Below, piece after piece: positions 1 through 12,401 of a DNA stretch of 64,000 nt. How positions within the stretch are numbered: position 1 is the first letter of the stretch; each line of letters starts with the position of its first letter. Under the pieces are notes generated by a model that saw nothing but the letters and a program-made list of their open reading frames with translations, was not told the origin of the DNA and made no database searches. Position numbers and translations under genes: made by a program. Origin of the DNA: Fragum whitleyi (taxonomy: Eukaryota; Mollusca; Bivalvia; Cardiida; Cardiidae); NCBI GenBank assembly GCA_948146395.1, contig OX411543.1, forward strand, positions 18,799,363 to 18,863,362. Reading direction: 5' to 3'.

Positions 1-56
1 AAATTAGATGTTATGTCCATATAAATTGGATAGTAAGCTTGAGGTAATTGAACTAT

Positions 57-338
57 GAACAGATAGAGTGTGATTTGTCTTATTTTGCCTTATGTTCGGC
101 AGTAGAAAGATCAAGAAAACTGCATATTTTTGCCGATCTTTTGTTTAATATAATCAAAATTCACATTGGAACATAAAGGTAAATCTAGTTTGACTTGAAC
201 AGATAGACTACGATTTGTCTTATTTTGCCTTATGTTCGGCAGTAGAAAGATCAAGAAAACTGCATATTTTTGCCGATCTTTTGTTTAATATAATCAAAAT
301 TCACATTGGAACATAAAGGTAAATCTAGTTTGACTTGA
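57..338. repeat. Tandem repeat, two units of 140 bp
   Basis: Two adjacent units begin with GAACAGATAG at 57 and 197 and run nearly identically to about 338. They differ at only a few bases near the start of the unit. Each unit contains an internal inverted pair (TGCCGATCTTTTG against a GATCAAGAAAACTGC region). No coding potential is visible. The right edge is approximate. Confidence 0.85.
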
Positions 339-1110
339 GCAAAAAGTTGTGTTTCCGGTGGATCTCGGTAAAAATTGGCAATTTTCGGTAAATGAAGTGG
401 ACATTAAATTGCCCGCTTTCGTATTGGTACCCATCCGTTATTCTCTGTTACTGGAAGTGCGGAACCAGTGAAAATCAACCAACTGTGAAGAAAAAAATCG
501 ATAAACACTAATAAGTAAGGATCTTATCAAATAGGGACACTGTGTAATTGACAGTATACAACTTCCCAGAAAGCGATTATGTAATGACCATGCGTCTTCA
601 ATCAGTTTTATTGCTGGTTTTGAACCTTTGTTCAGAAAGAAATAAAGCTGTATCGAAAACAAATTTAAGTGTATCGGCGTTCTAAAGGTGTATCGGCAAC
701 CTGTTAAATTTCTTGAAGGCATATCGGGGCCGATACGCCGTAAGGGCCTGGGGAGAACAATGCCAAGATATATTATGGAGGATGCAGCCTACACATGCAC
801 ATCCAACCAATCATCCAGAAACAACATGGGATTTGTGGCTTACCACTGCAATATCAACACTTATCAACATTCTTTTTTTCCGCGAGTCATCCATAGAGTC
901 CATAGAGTATACGAGGCCTCCATGCAGAGCATAAGCTCATTGAGCTTCTTTGGCCCTATTCTTGGTGTTTTCCCAGACTTTTGTGTTCCAGTTCCTCTTT
1001 CCGTATGTCTATTGTCTAGCATCATCACTGTGACATACTGATAACTTTTACTCATGTTTCAGTTTAGCAGAACTGACATTATTTACACTAGCTTATTTCA
1101 TGTATTACGC
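339..1110. other. Intergenic, no gene recognised
   Basis: Open frames here are short and none resembles a known protein. A short phrase of the type GTGTATCGGC recurs near 670-730. Nothing further is supported. Confidence 0.4.
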
Positions 1111-1111
1111 A

Positions 1112-1469
1112 CAGGGGTGTGGAAATACGAGTTTTCTCCACTTGTCCCTGGACAAGTAAAAGCGGATTTTCTACTCGTCCAGAATCAAAATGAACTTATC
1201 CGCTAAAGAGTAAATTGAAAAATTTGAAGAAAACATTGCCTTTTGATGAAGAAAATGCTGGTATGCAGCATTTTCTTCATTAAAAACAATGTTTTCTACC
1301 CTATGATATGAAGATTAGGATGACTTCTCTCTTAATTCTTTTAAGTAACATTCCAAGATATGCCCTGGTATTTACTTGTCCTTGGACAAGTGGCTTAGAA
1401 AAAATTACTTGTCCTCAAGTACAAAAGCCCGGGTCGGACAAGTCGGGCATGGGAATTCCACACCCCTGA
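1112..1469. mobile_element. Non-autonomous hAT-type element (358 bp)
   Basis: Perfect 13-bp terminal inverted repeats CAGGGGTGTGGAA / TTCCACACCCCTG are flanked on both sides by ACGCA, a 5-bp target-site duplication. Subterminally, ACTTGTCC and its complement GGACAAGT recur in both arms. A central hairpin lies near 1230-1290. There is no transposase frame. CAG-starting ends with a 5-bp duplication fit the hAT5-type group of hAT elements; that assignment is from family knowledge and was not tested. Confidence 0.8.
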
Positions 1470-1799
1470 CGCACTAAATGTTTTGTTGTGACCGTCACTA
1501 ATTTGCCTAGTGATACAAAGTGTGACTTTCATTTTGGTCATTTTATCAAAAAAAAAAAATATTCATCATGGTTAAAAAATCAAATTATTTCTCTATTTAC
1601 GTATTGTATTTGGTAAAAAATACTTTGCTATTCACATGTCACCAATACTCTAACATACTTTTTTTTTTTTTCATCTTTTTCCTGAAGTGTAGCCCTGCCT
1701 AGTTTAATGCAGACATTTTAGTTTATTAATCCATTAGTCGTTTAGCACATTAACTAATTTACTAGTTAATTAATTTTATTGTTATAGATTCTGTCATTT

Positions 1800-3264
1800 A
1801 TATACTATGTTATAGACTATGTTATAGACTTTTTATAACAACCCACGTCAAATTTGTTTCTTGGGTGCCACATCTTGTTCAACCTATTTTTGAAGGAGTT
1901 TACGGATGGAGATTTCACGATTTCATTAGATAATTTGTTCCATAAATTAATAACTCTATTGTTAAAAAATGTTTTTTTATTCCAGATTTAAATCTTTTTT
2001 GTATTTCTTGAGTTATTGAAATTAAATAATTGGCTTGTTGTGACATCAATTCCATTGATCAATTTGAAAGTTTCAATTAGATCTGCTCTGTCCCTTCTAT
2101 ATTCCAGTGTAGGGAGGCCTAAGCAGTGTTGTGCCTAGGCCGTGCCATCGCGGGATTCCAGCAAATTTTTTCCCAATTTCCCCTTAAATCTAAGCCATTG
2201 CTGGATTTCGGGCGCGCTCAGAATTCCGCGATCTTTTATTTTCCGTAATTGACTTACGAAAAGAGTTCTACTCGATCAACGTATATATTTGTTATGATAG
2301 TATATTTCACGCATTGTCTATTGTTACACGTACACGGTGCACCCATAAAGACTTGACTGTAGACCGAAATTTACCTTTCAATTTTGAAGATTTTGATGTA
2401 AAATATTGCGAAACGGTTGCGTTATTAGTGCACTTTCAAAAACTTGACTGTGAACCAAAAAATTACCATTCCATTCAGCCGATTTTAATACAGAATAACG
2501 AGAACCAGTCTTAAAATTGTAACTAAATTTGAAATGGCGAAACGATGGATGAGCTTGACTGATTTTATGTCGGAAATAAGAAGAAAACTAGCAGACGACA
2601 CTGAATCGACGGAGACAGCTGCGAAACTTCTGATCCAGCGCCGTCTATGTCTGCCAATGCAGACAGCGACATGACCCAGTCATTCTTCTTCCACAAAAAA
2701 AGGGAAGGAACGAAATTTCCAAAAGAATTTGACTTGAAACCAGCTTGAAGCTATGGAAATCCAGCAAGGACAGAAAATTATACTCAAATTAGAAAGTAGA
2801 AATAGTTGTTTTAGTTTGTCCCCCAAAATTTCCCAATGTCCCCTTGAAATTAAGGTAGGGGGACACCTGTGTCCCCAAAAATTTATACCTAGGCACAACT
2901 TAAGTGTTTTATAGATTTGACTAGTCTGGTGGCCCTCCTCTGGACGTTTTCAATAGAAATTTTGTCTTTTTTAAGTGAAGGTGACCATACTGATGCATAT
3001 TCGACATATGGTCTCACCATAGACTTATATAGATTTAGGAACATTTCTGAATTCATGAAACGTGAATAATTTACTGATGATCCCTAGGTTTCTGTGGGCT
3101 ATAATGATTTTATTGCTTATGTGTTTTTGATCAAAAGTAACACCTAAATCTTTTTCATTCACAACTGACTGTTTTTTTGTAATAGAGCCATGTTTGTCTT
3201 TTACAAAGTACTCATCTGCAGCAATCCCTCCAATACGGAGTGTTTTACACTCATCATTCATCAT
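1800..3264 (-). pseudogene. CR1-like LINE reverse transcriptase C-terminus, split by an insertion
   Basis: On the minus strand 2899-3264 reads as the post-catalytic part of a CR1-type RT (CKTLRIGG, EKDLGVTFD, then further phrases of the RPYVEYAS and VQRRATRL type at about 2915-3010). The end of the same domain continues at 1850-2125 (LGLPTLEYRRDRADL, then a degraded FFT-IELLIYGT block). The two parts are separated by the element at about 2124-2900. The reading frame has several stops and shifts, so this is a dead, 5'-truncated copy. Confidence 0.75.
2124..2900. mobile_element. TIR element inserted in the LINE remnant
   Basis: The ends read CAGTGTTGTGCCTAGG on the left and CCTAGGCACAAC on the right, sharing the inverted core TTGTGCCTAGG. 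They interrupt an otherwise collinear RT reading frame, which independently supports an insertion. A CAGTG start suggests hAT. The flanks contain similar CTAAG/CTTAAG sequence, but the target duplication is degraded. The interior carries a short coding-like stretch around 2533-2670, possibly a transposase fragment that I cannot identify. Confidence 0.6.
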
Positions 3265-3269
3265 TCCTT

Positions 3270-6200
3270 TGAATAATTATCTTGAGGCAACATTTCAAGG
3301 TAGCGGTCCAACCCACTGGGTACTTGGGTAACTTCACATCATCAACCCAAAATGTAAAGTGTAAATACAAGATGGACTTTTAAACCACCTATTTCAACAG
3401 AGACTTTTTAATGCGCATTGGAAGCGTTCGGTCACTCCCTGCCAAATGTATACCCTTTTCCTGTATCTCCGTTCTTCTTAATAAGTAATCAAAATCAAAT
3501 AGTTAAAATTCAGATTAAACTTACTATTTTCGAATATGTGTGTGTAGAAAAATCATTATTCCATTTGGGAATGGCACTTTTATTAAGTAAACAAATCCAA
3601 ATGATGAGAATCAAATTAAATTTTCAACTCTCCCTACTCAAAAATCTGTGGCCGCCATTTTTCTATAAACCCGTTCTTATGACGTCATTTAGCATTTGAA
3701 CTAGTTGTCTGCAGTTAATTGGGTCACAACTTCAATGCAGTAACTTAGCTGTTCATAATGCTTATCTAAGGAAAACTTTAACACAAAAAATATTTTTTGT
3801 ATGTGACTAATTTTAAACCTGTTTTGAGACACTGCCAAAAAATAAGCAATGAATGATTAGTTTCGTAAATAATTTTTGCAGCTTACAAAAACACCCATAA
3901 TGCACCATTAAATGACCTAATTTTCCATTTTTCCCGGCAGCATGTAATAGTAAGAAAGTAAACATCCGGTTAGCATTTTGTTTGATTGCGTAATGAGGTT
4001 TCACACCCTACAATTAATACTCGAGTGCTGCGGACGGCAAAGTAGTAAGGAACGGATATATAGAAATCGGGGATACTGTGTCACACAGCACTACATCCAA
4101 AGATGTCCAACAGGATTTTACGGATTACCATATTAAAGTCGAAATCTCACTGTAGGGTACCAAGTTAAGGAATGAAAACTTTTTAGCTTTATTTTGTTTT
4201 GAAAACTTATTTATAGCAATGAATTAAAAATTCATAAAAAGGGTCGGATTAAAAATAAGATCTGCAGCATCGGAATTTAACCTTTTTTACCTTTTGGATC
4301 TCCACCACAGCTTTGAAGAGAAGAATTATTACAATAATATGAATAATTACTAGAAGAAATCATGATTTCACTCGACTTCTAAATGCAAGAACGATAAATA
4401 TCTCAACTCTTAATCAGACCGTTTTCCCGCCATGATAACATGCAAAGTGAAACCAGGCATAAATTTGCTTCATACTAACACTTCAGGCAGATGATCTGCT
4501 TGGTCCTTGGCAGACCCAACTAGTTCAGGTGTAGTGCGAGTCAACTTAAGGAAGAATGGCTGTTTCAACGACTAATTTGTGGAAAAAATTAAGATTTTTG
4601 CAGCCTCGAACCACCTGTTTTGGTGGGAACAAATTTCCTGCGGTTGCACCGTATTAGTTACCAGAATGTGAAAAATACACTAGCCTTATGTTCCGAATAA
4701 TGAGGAGCTCGTGGACGCACAAGAAAACGGTAAGACTTTTATTTGTAACGAGATTCACTGAATAAGTTTGTGTGATAAATTAATTTTTAATCAATATTTA
4801 ATCTATTCATGTTTTTTTTTTATTGTAGCTGAAGTTCAACCGTTCTGGCATAGCTTCTAATTTGCACGCAGCCCGACCGGGCCTGGTTTAAGGTAACTGC
4901 GGACACAATGAGGGTCTTTTTAGGTCCAAATTTTAAATTGTCTGCAAATCTTGCCTAATGCGATAAAATTGAACTTTGAAATACCCACTTTCATATGTCG
5001 GTCATAAAAAGGAATTTCATATCGTAGAAATGACGTCATCAAGGGGCCCGGACCCCTTTTTTAGGAACCAAATTCAGTAATTGTCGATTTTTTTCGGAAA
5101 TGATTTACCGATTTTTATTCCGAAAACGCTATTTGAATCGTAAAAAGACGCCTGATGTTTTGTTTTGATTGATATGAAGATATAATTGTAAGAAATACAA
5201 TAAGCCTTGTAACGTATTAAATTCTGCGTTGCTGTTTTCGAGTACAGTTACTAAAAAAATGACTTTTTTTCTCGAAAATTTGTCCGGTGACCTATGCTGA
5301 AATTTAGACATGTTGCTGCCAAACCATTCAACTGAAGATTTTTAAAATAAAATCCATGTGTCTTCCGGTTCGATTTTTTGTAGAATTCGATTCCGCGAAG
5401 ATATCGCAAATCAAAGGATATTTCAACGTCGCGTCGAATATTCACAAAAGCTGTCTTTTCAAACGGATTGAAAATTAATTGATTTTTTGTTTTCCTGAAA
5501 ATCAAATTCAGATTTAATACTTCTGAAGCCTATATTTTACAATAAACCTTAATTTCAAATATTTTAAAATGCGTTATTGCATGAAGATTGGCGTCAAATA
5601 AGCATAGTAACGATGGTTTTGGCGCGACGTCGAATTCGACGAAAAATGTTGCAACAACTTTACAAAATCGAATTTTATGAACAATTTATCCCGAAGACAT
5701 ATCATTTTTATTTGATAAATGTGAAGCGTATTGAATTCGCTACAAAATAACAAAGAATCAACATGGGTCACCGGACAAAAGTTTAGAGAAATTTTTAGAT
5801 CTTTACAAAAAATAAAATGAAAAATGTAACGTCAAATCTTAAAAATCGCGAAAAAGATAGCGTTTTACACCTATTTTTCTGTTTGAATGAGCACGGAAAT
5901 TAAATGACTAGTTCTGGCGTTCTTGGACTTTCTAAATGAAACTTTTTTCGAAAAAAATCGACCGATTTATTAAAAAGATATTTTCAAATACTGAAGGAAA
6001 CAGAAATATAAAGAGACAAGCTACACTTCAGCAGTGCTCCGGATAATTTCAAAAGCCATCAGTACAGTACTGATTGAAATAATTGGGTTGATTCGATGGA
6101 ACGAACAGCCATCGAGATATATCCTTGACATACGCATGCCTAGGATCACTCTTCACATGATGTCACCATGGCGTCAACCAACGCACGTAATCGCGGTATT

Positions 6201-6450
6201 TCTGTTTCCAAAGAGTTCCAAAAATTTTGTTTGTGAGAGAACCATCTGGTGTCGGCGTGGCACGTTATACCCTGTGGCTTATAACCTCGTCTAGAATTCA
6301 AAAAGTTATTGATTTCGCCAAGGTACCGCAAGGCTAGGGCTCAATGTGTAGGCTAACGTATCTACATCACGACGTCATCTATGCAATGCGTTAGATCGCA
6401 ACATTTCTATCAATTGGGTGTTTCAAAACTGGGTTTTAACGACCAAAACT
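3270..6450. other. Intergenic, no gene recognised
   Basis: AT-rich sequence with only short open frames. An imperfect inverted pair (GGTCACCGGACAAA near 5765 against its complement near 5282) brackets about 500 bp and may mark an old TIR element, but no target duplication is evident. A minus-strand frame at 6146-6331 contains a TRWFS phrase that recalls hAT transposases, too short to call. Confidence 0.35.
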
Positions 6451-6451
6451 C

Positions 6452-6687
6452 GGGCCCGTTTTACTAAACTTCTTACGAAAAAATTAATCGTAAGTCAAAA
6501 TCACAAATCGTACCTAGTGTTTTCATTCATTGTTATATTCTACCTTGCAATATCTCATTGGGATCGTCTTTAGAAGACGATTCCAAAGAGATGATGCAAA
6601 TCCATATTTAGTTACTTCTGTAGAATCAAATTTTATTTTTGACTTACGCAAAAAACTGATCGTAAGATGTTTAATAAAACAGTCCCT
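6452..6687. mobile_element. MITE with GTTTTA-TAAAC-TCTTACGA ends (about 236 bp)
   Basis: The left end GGGCCCGTTTTACTAAAC and the complement of the right end (CAGGGACTGTTTTATTAAAC) match, and both continue into TCTTACGA. A second copy of the same family lies at 58151-60838, where it is split by a hAT-like insertion. No coding capacity. Edges are uncertain by several bases. Confidence 0.7.
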
Positions 6688-6736
6688 GGTGATAATATTC
6701 GCTTAATAACATTTCTATTCTATACTACGTTAGGAT

Positions 6737-6872
6737 CAGTCCTGCGTTCAGGATGAAAACGATAGCGAAGCGCTTTCGAAATGATACCTCGCTTTGCACG
6801 TAAGTGCATGTGCAAAGCGGGGCATCATCTGAAAGCGCTCGCGAAATGCTTTTTCATGCTGAACACAGGGCA
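6737..6872. mobile_element. Hairpin MITE, CAGTCCTGCGTT family, copy 1
   Basis: The whole unit folds on itself: GCGAAGCGCTTTCG and CTCGCTTTGCAC on the left pair with GTGCAAAGCGGGG and GAAAGCGCTCGCG on the right. A related unit with the same CAGCCCTGCGTT start and the same central TGCAAAGC stem is at 40574-40709. Confidence 0.7.
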
Positions 6873-6879
6873 CCTTCTC

Positions 6880-8540
6880 AAACAAAATCTCACCACAGAT
6901 CCCATGTATCCCGTGGCGGCGGATCATTGACAGAATTCACCTTAATAAGTTTTAAAAGCTACATGTCAATACACGATCGTAGACGTAGAATCAATAACAC
7001 TGTCAACGCAAATTTCAATAAACTTACCGTTTCTTGTCGCACCACCCACTGAATCAACTAAGCATTGTATCCAATCCATATAAAATCCGGTAAAATGAGG
7101 CTCATGCGTACAAACCGTTATGGACATATTTATGAATAGGCTTATACGTAATGATAAGTATCATACTACTTTACTTACAGGGAGTGTTTTCATTGTCACT
7201 GCGGTTACCATGGCTACCAAATGATGCTGTCAAACGCCGTTAACGAAGGATTTTCCCTACAATCGATTGTTATCATAAAATTTTTGCAGCTTCAGTTTTA
7301 GTAAAGATCAAAATATGTGTCTTTAGGGTAAGAGAAAGTATGATTAGAAACTATATTGACCAGTTTGAAAATTCAATTTACGAAAAAATAAAATGTAAAT
7401 AAGGAAAATATAACGGTAGATTATCAAGTGATAAACTCACCGACTAGCAAATGAAAATTTTAAACGATATACCCTCTTTTCGTTCATTCATCCTTTTTGA
7501 CGTCATCTAAGCAGGCCAAATAAGTGACATCATCATGAACGTGCATGACAATCACGTGCAAATTGATGCGCTTTGAGAACATTGTGTCCTTTTTTCACAT
7601 TTTGTCTCATTTAGCATAAAAGAAATTAAAAAAAAAAAATAGAATAATCGTTTGGTTTTTACGATTAAGATCGATTGATAATTCATCGCATAAATTGAAC
7701 AACAAAAGCTATAATTTCTATCGAAAATATAGCTTTTGTTCACTCAATGAAATCTTAATCGATCTGCACTGTAACAACGATCATTATGTAAATAAATCAC
7801 TGATTGATAGTCTCTCTGTAGACTGGCTGCAGTCGTTTTTGTTCGCATTTTCAGATATGTTTCGTTGTAGTTCTATTACAAGCCTCTTAAATCCAAGTTC
7901 ATTTTTACAAGTGCTGAACAAAAACGGTTAAAGAGTAGGCTGGGCAGAATTCTGCCCAGAAGAAAAATGCTTTTGGCCAGACTTACGGTTTACTTACAGT
8001 CTCCGGATCAATGGTAAGCTTTTAGCTTCTTGGTGGTAAGCTTCTTCATTTTAGAGACAGGGGACTTTATTGGAATTTATGTAATGACTGACTCATGTAA
8101 TTCCCTTTGAAAAATACTGTAAAGAAGAGTCAGGGGATGGGGGGCAGACCAGTATCCCTTCTTTAATTTTAAACGATATCGGCTGATGAAATATATGGTA
8201 TTTCAGATAAAGTATCAGAAAGGGTGAAGGGGCTATGTGCAGATCCATAATACTTTCAAAGGGGATACGGTCCACAAAAACGTATTCTAGTATTCCTCGG
8301 GCGGATTACTTGAGATGTATCTGTAGTTACGACATTTTGTCTTCCCACTAAATCAATGATTTTTATTACCCAATGTCCCGACGTCATACCCACATCTTTC
8401 CGATTTTCTAGAGGGGGTCCTGACCCTCGACTCCGGAGTGGATCTGTGTATGACGGAAACGGAAAACTTTTAAACAGGCTATAAATAATTGACAGTATAC
8501 GAAGATAACGTTATATTGGAGAAACAGTCTTTAAAAAGCT
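6880..8540. other. Intergenic with a long hairpin at 7669-7767
   Basis: No gene recognised. At 7669-7767 two arms of about 45 bp (AGATCGATTGATAATTCATC and AACAAAAGCTATA on the left; TATAGCTTTTGTT and CTTAATCGATCT on the right) form an imperfect hairpin, probably a small MITE. Confidence 0.5.
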
Positions 8541-8544
8541 TTTT

Positions 8545-8760
8545 ATGCCCCCCCCCCCCCATCTTCGAAGAAAAGGGGTTAATTCAGCTTTGCACTTATC
8601 CGTCGGTCTGTCGGTTGGTCTGTCGTTCGGACCGTCGGACCGATTTTTATCCAGACCATATCTCAAAAAGTATGCAAGCTAGATTCATGAAACTTCACAG
8701 ATGGAAATATCTCACTGAGGAGAAGTGCAATGCTCAAGAACCATAGCTCAACTCATCATA
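8545..8760 (+). mobile_element. Truncated Helitron-like element, ATGCCCCC family
   Basis: It starts with TTTATGCCCCC followed by a GTCTGTCG-rich stretch and then a module of the type ATCTCAAAAAGTATGCAAG. This is the same order as in the copies at 41166-41469 and 57417-57731. The hairpin-CTTG 3' terminus is not found, so the copy is incomplete or decayed. Confidence 0.5.
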
Positions 8761-9366
8761 TTTTGTGAGTTATTGTCCCATGTTGGTTGTCAAAGAGTAT
8801 GCTATTGACCTGCTTTTATATGGATCATTTTTGTTTTACAAAAATCTCCTGGTTTTTTTTAGGGTTTTTTTTTTTTTTAGTTTTTTTTTATTTAAATCAG
8901 TGCTTTGTTTGGCCAATCAATTTCTAGCTCTACTGACCATAGAGATATTGAAAATGAAAACAAACAAATGAACAAACAAACAAAAAAGCATAAAAATGAT
9001 AATGAATACTAGAAAATAAAAAAAATAATAAAAATCGCAACTTCTTTGAAACTCGACCAGTTTAAAATGTTTCATCTGGTTGCGGGCTAACAGACCAATT
9101 AACTTGAGCTAGATATACATGTATGTTTGTCAAATTTTTATCAGGGAATGATTGTCACAATTACTGATAACTAAACGCCAACTATACTTTTATGATACAT
9201 AATTAAGGTATTTATAATTCTTTGTTTTAAATGTTATGTTCATATGTCTGTACATGTACGTCCTGGACGTTTTCGTATCTTTTTACTTGCTCGACTGTTT
9301 TTTATGATGACTGTTGACCTCCGACATTTCCCACCATTTTGCTTGAAAAATTTGTAAAATAGGCGA

Positions 9367-9413
9367 ATTAAACGTCGTTACTACAGCTTAAATAAGCTGT
9401 AGTTACGACGTTT
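9367..9413. repeat. Short perfect-looking hairpin
   Basis: AAACGTCGTTACTACAGCTT pairs with AAGCTGTAGTTACGACGTTT around a few bases. Similar phrases (CTGTAGTTACGAC) occur near 8320, and a looser version occurs near 35925-35960, so this is probably the remnant of a dispersed hairpin family. Confidence 0.55.
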
Positions 9414-9485
9414 AGTCGCCCGCGAACGACTTGCTGTATGTTTCATATCCCTAGCCATGCTTTTTTCACATGTGTGTATTTCTGT

Positions 9486-10038
9486 TTATTTATCGTCACT
9501 ACCGTAGCACATGCCCATATGAGCGACGTCCCCTAGAAGACGGTTAGTTGTTACCGGGAAAAGTGCAAGGATATATGACGAAACTACTGCTGACATCCGC
9601 CATGGTTTTTTAACGTGCTCGGTGTAAAGCACCGTCTCACGGGACCTCGGTAAAACGTCTCATCCGAAAGACAATTGGTTTTTGTTAGTGTGCCAGCCCG
9701 GGAATCGAGCCCATGCGGTCGAGCTTCAATGTTTTTTTTTTCAAATTTCCGTTTATTTATCGTCGCTACCGTAGCGCATGCCCATATGAGTGACGTCCCC
9801 TGAAGACGAGTAGTTGTTACGGGGGATAGTGCAAGAATACATGACGAAACTACTGCTGAGATCCGCCATGGTTCTTTATCGTGCTCGGTGTAAAGCACCG
9901 TCTCACGGGGCCTCGGTTTAACGTCTCATCCGAAAGACAATTAGTTTAATAGTGTTCCAGCCCGGGAATAGAACCCACGCGGTCGAACTTCAATGGTTTT
10001 GAAATCCGGTGCTCTACCAACTGAGCTAATCGGGCTGG
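9486..10038 (-). mobile_element. tRNA-derived SINE, two copies head to tail
   Basis: On the minus strand the right-hand copy begins with a tRNA-like head: an A box in TTAGCTCAGTTGG (complement at 10018-10030) and a B box in GGGTTCTATTCCC (complement at 9964-9976). A body follows with TCGGATGAGACGTTAAACCG and ends near 9752. A second body with its own B box (complement at 9701-9713) but no A box follows at 9486-9733. Family knowledge: this GATGAGACGTTAAA body phrase recurs in mollusc SINEs; I recall this only loosely. Confidence 0.75.
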
Positions 10039-10039
10039 G

Positions 10040-11208
10040 TTTTTTTCACATGAACGACTCTCTTATAATTAAGGAACGTGTTATGAAGTAGGTCAAGGGG
10101 GCGGGGCCGACGATCACGTGACTCGATTGTTGGAAATACCTGACTCACAGGTATAGTTTGGACGAGTACTCGAGTACCCACGTAACAGGCAGGGTAACGT
10201 TCCTACCCGGGTCTTGAACCATTACCCGTTACTAGACTTTTGTATAAGCACTATGTTCCTTTGGGGATCAACTTCAGAAAATAATTAAAAACTGTTTAAA
10301 ACAGCCTTCAATTCTTTTCTGAAGTCGAATTCCAGATGGTCCTAAGGACCTACACCAGACAGATTTGTGAGTACTGGATACTTACGCACAGACTCGCAAC
10401 ACCCTCGTCCTTTAAAACCATATCAGAATTTGAAACCCCCTTTACAGAAATTCTAGATCCACCTTTGTATTTAGTTTATTGAATAAATATATGGACAGTC
10501 ATTCGGAACATCACTCGGCCATCTCCGTAAACTGCAAAAGACCTCGGATGTATGTAAGGCGGATGGGTATGTAACAAAATCGTGCATTTTGTAAGGCGGA
10601 AACAGTGTAAGAAAAACTAGCAATGTAGCTTTATGACTTTTACAGTAAATAACGGCGGAAAAATATTAATTTTTGAGAATGACGAATCATTCTCAAAAAT
10701 TAAGATTTTTTCAGCCGTTATTTAAGAATCTAAAGATATTTATAAGGATAGGATGGTTTCACGTCACTGACTTGAACGGGTAGCGTTGGCGACCTCGAAT
10801 GTTTTCACTCGAAGTTTCGAGGGCTATCGCCATTTTAACTGACGTCATCGAGTTTTTCCAAGGGTTTCCCGTTATGTTTAAAAATAGTCCGTCTATGTAG
10901 CCTACAAACGAGGTTGATCGTGAGATTGGCCGAGTGGTGTTCCGAATGTATGGACAGTAATCACCGGGTACTCGAGTGTCCACGGGTAACGAGATCTCGG
11001 ACACCCGGGTACAAAAAATTGTCGAGTAACAGTTCTACTCACAAACTGTACGAGGGTTGTTTTTTATGTTCGTAGGCTTTCTGAATAACTACTCCAATAT
11101 TACAGAGAAAAGGGAAATTTACACGACTAGAAACTGTTTCCCTTTTCTCATTCAGATTAGCTTTTGAAGAAAATTGCACAGTTAAAACAGTCTCCAAATA
11201 GCAATAGT
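10040..11208. other. Intergenic with palindromic repeats
   Basis: A hairpin with arms of about 36 bp lies at 10645-10724 (TAAATAACGGCGGAAAAAT / TTTTTTCAGCCGTTATTTA). Two GC-richer blocks at about 10160-10230 and 10965-11030 share CTCGAGT and CCGGGTA phrases and look like ends or fragments of one repeat. No gene seen. Confidence 0.45.
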
Positions 11209-11648
11209 TACAGTTACCAACATTGTGATTTTGACAAGGTGAACGATTTTGGAATGATTTCGGAGTGATGTTGAATGAGTGTGTGGAGCGAGTTTTGAGT
11301 GAAATTAAAGGGAGGTAAACCAATATGGCCAATTTTATTCAAGATGAACAAAATTAGCTATATTTGTTACCGCTCTTTAATAAAATATACGTAATTTACT
11401 GTTTATTTGTATTCATGGACCAATATGCCTCTTTAAAAATCACACAAGCAGAAAAAAATAGAAACAAATTTGATCGATTTTGATTAAATATAAATTGTTT
11501 TGAACGAGTTCGAAATGTTTTCAAAGATTACTGAGCGTTTTTGATCGATTTGGGTGATTATTTGGAACGAGTGAATGGAACGCTGAGTGAGTGATTTAGA
11601 ATGCTTTTGATCGGAACGAGTGTAAATTTCACGATGTATTTAACTGTA
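11209..11648. mobile_element. MITE with GAATGA subterminal arrays, copy 1
   Basis: It starts TACAGTTACCAACATTGTG and ends with the complement of GTACAGTTAAATACATCGTG. Both arms carry many spaced GAATGA/GAACGA-type words (for example GGAACGAGTGAATGGAACGC). In the middle a hairpin pairs GGGAGGTAA-CCAATAT with ATATTTGTTACC. Copies 2 and 3 are at 17884-18325 and 51844-52260. No coding capacity. Confidence 0.75.
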
Positions 11649-11869
11649 CAAATAAAGCACATTCTTGCACCTGGGACAAAAAAAACATCCCTCACACATG
11701 CATGCACATTAAAATGCAACGATTTTTTCTGCACTCAAGGAATCGACGTCATTTTTGTGTATCTCATTTCATTTTATTTATGCACGTATTCGATTAATAA
11801 TTTGAAGAGTATATTTCTTAGTCTGTCTTTGTATTTGAAGAAGGGGAACCTTGCGGATTGACCAATAGC

Positions 11870-12343
11870 ATGTCTTCAAAACATAAACGACGGGGCGTCC
11901 CCAAAAGATGTAAAATGAACGTCTCATGCCATCAGAAAAGACCGACTTACTGTGAGAATCACCGACGTAAAAATTGTTCAACTTGCCTGGTAAACGTAGC
12001 CTACAAGGGTAAAACTGACGCCACAAACGACGTTAAGGGTGTTCTCGAATCCGAAGGAATTATCTATAATGAACAAAGAGTCGAAGATTTAAAACAAACA
12101 GTTACTGTCGGTTCCAACATAGCTGAAGTAAATGTTAAAAGAAGAGTTGCATACCGACAGCATACTGTACCTGTGTCGACAGACTGTATCTTTAGAAATA
12201 AGAGGTAAAAATTACTTATATAGGAGCTGAAAACTATATTTTTCCAAATAAAAAAAAAAAAGGCTAAGGTTCCGATTTCAAAAGCACGATGGACCCTAAA
12301 TTTATGAACGCAGAGAGAGAGAGAGAGAAAGAGAAAGAGAGAT

Positions 12344-12401
<58 letters not shown>

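Noticed and set aside
6146..6331. Frame with TRWFS resembling hAT transposase
   Set aside because: Only about 60 codons, no further conserved blocks and no element ends around it.
9584..9898. 104-codon minus-strand frame
   Set aside because: It runs through the SINE dimer; the same words appear twice because of the repeat, not because of a protein.
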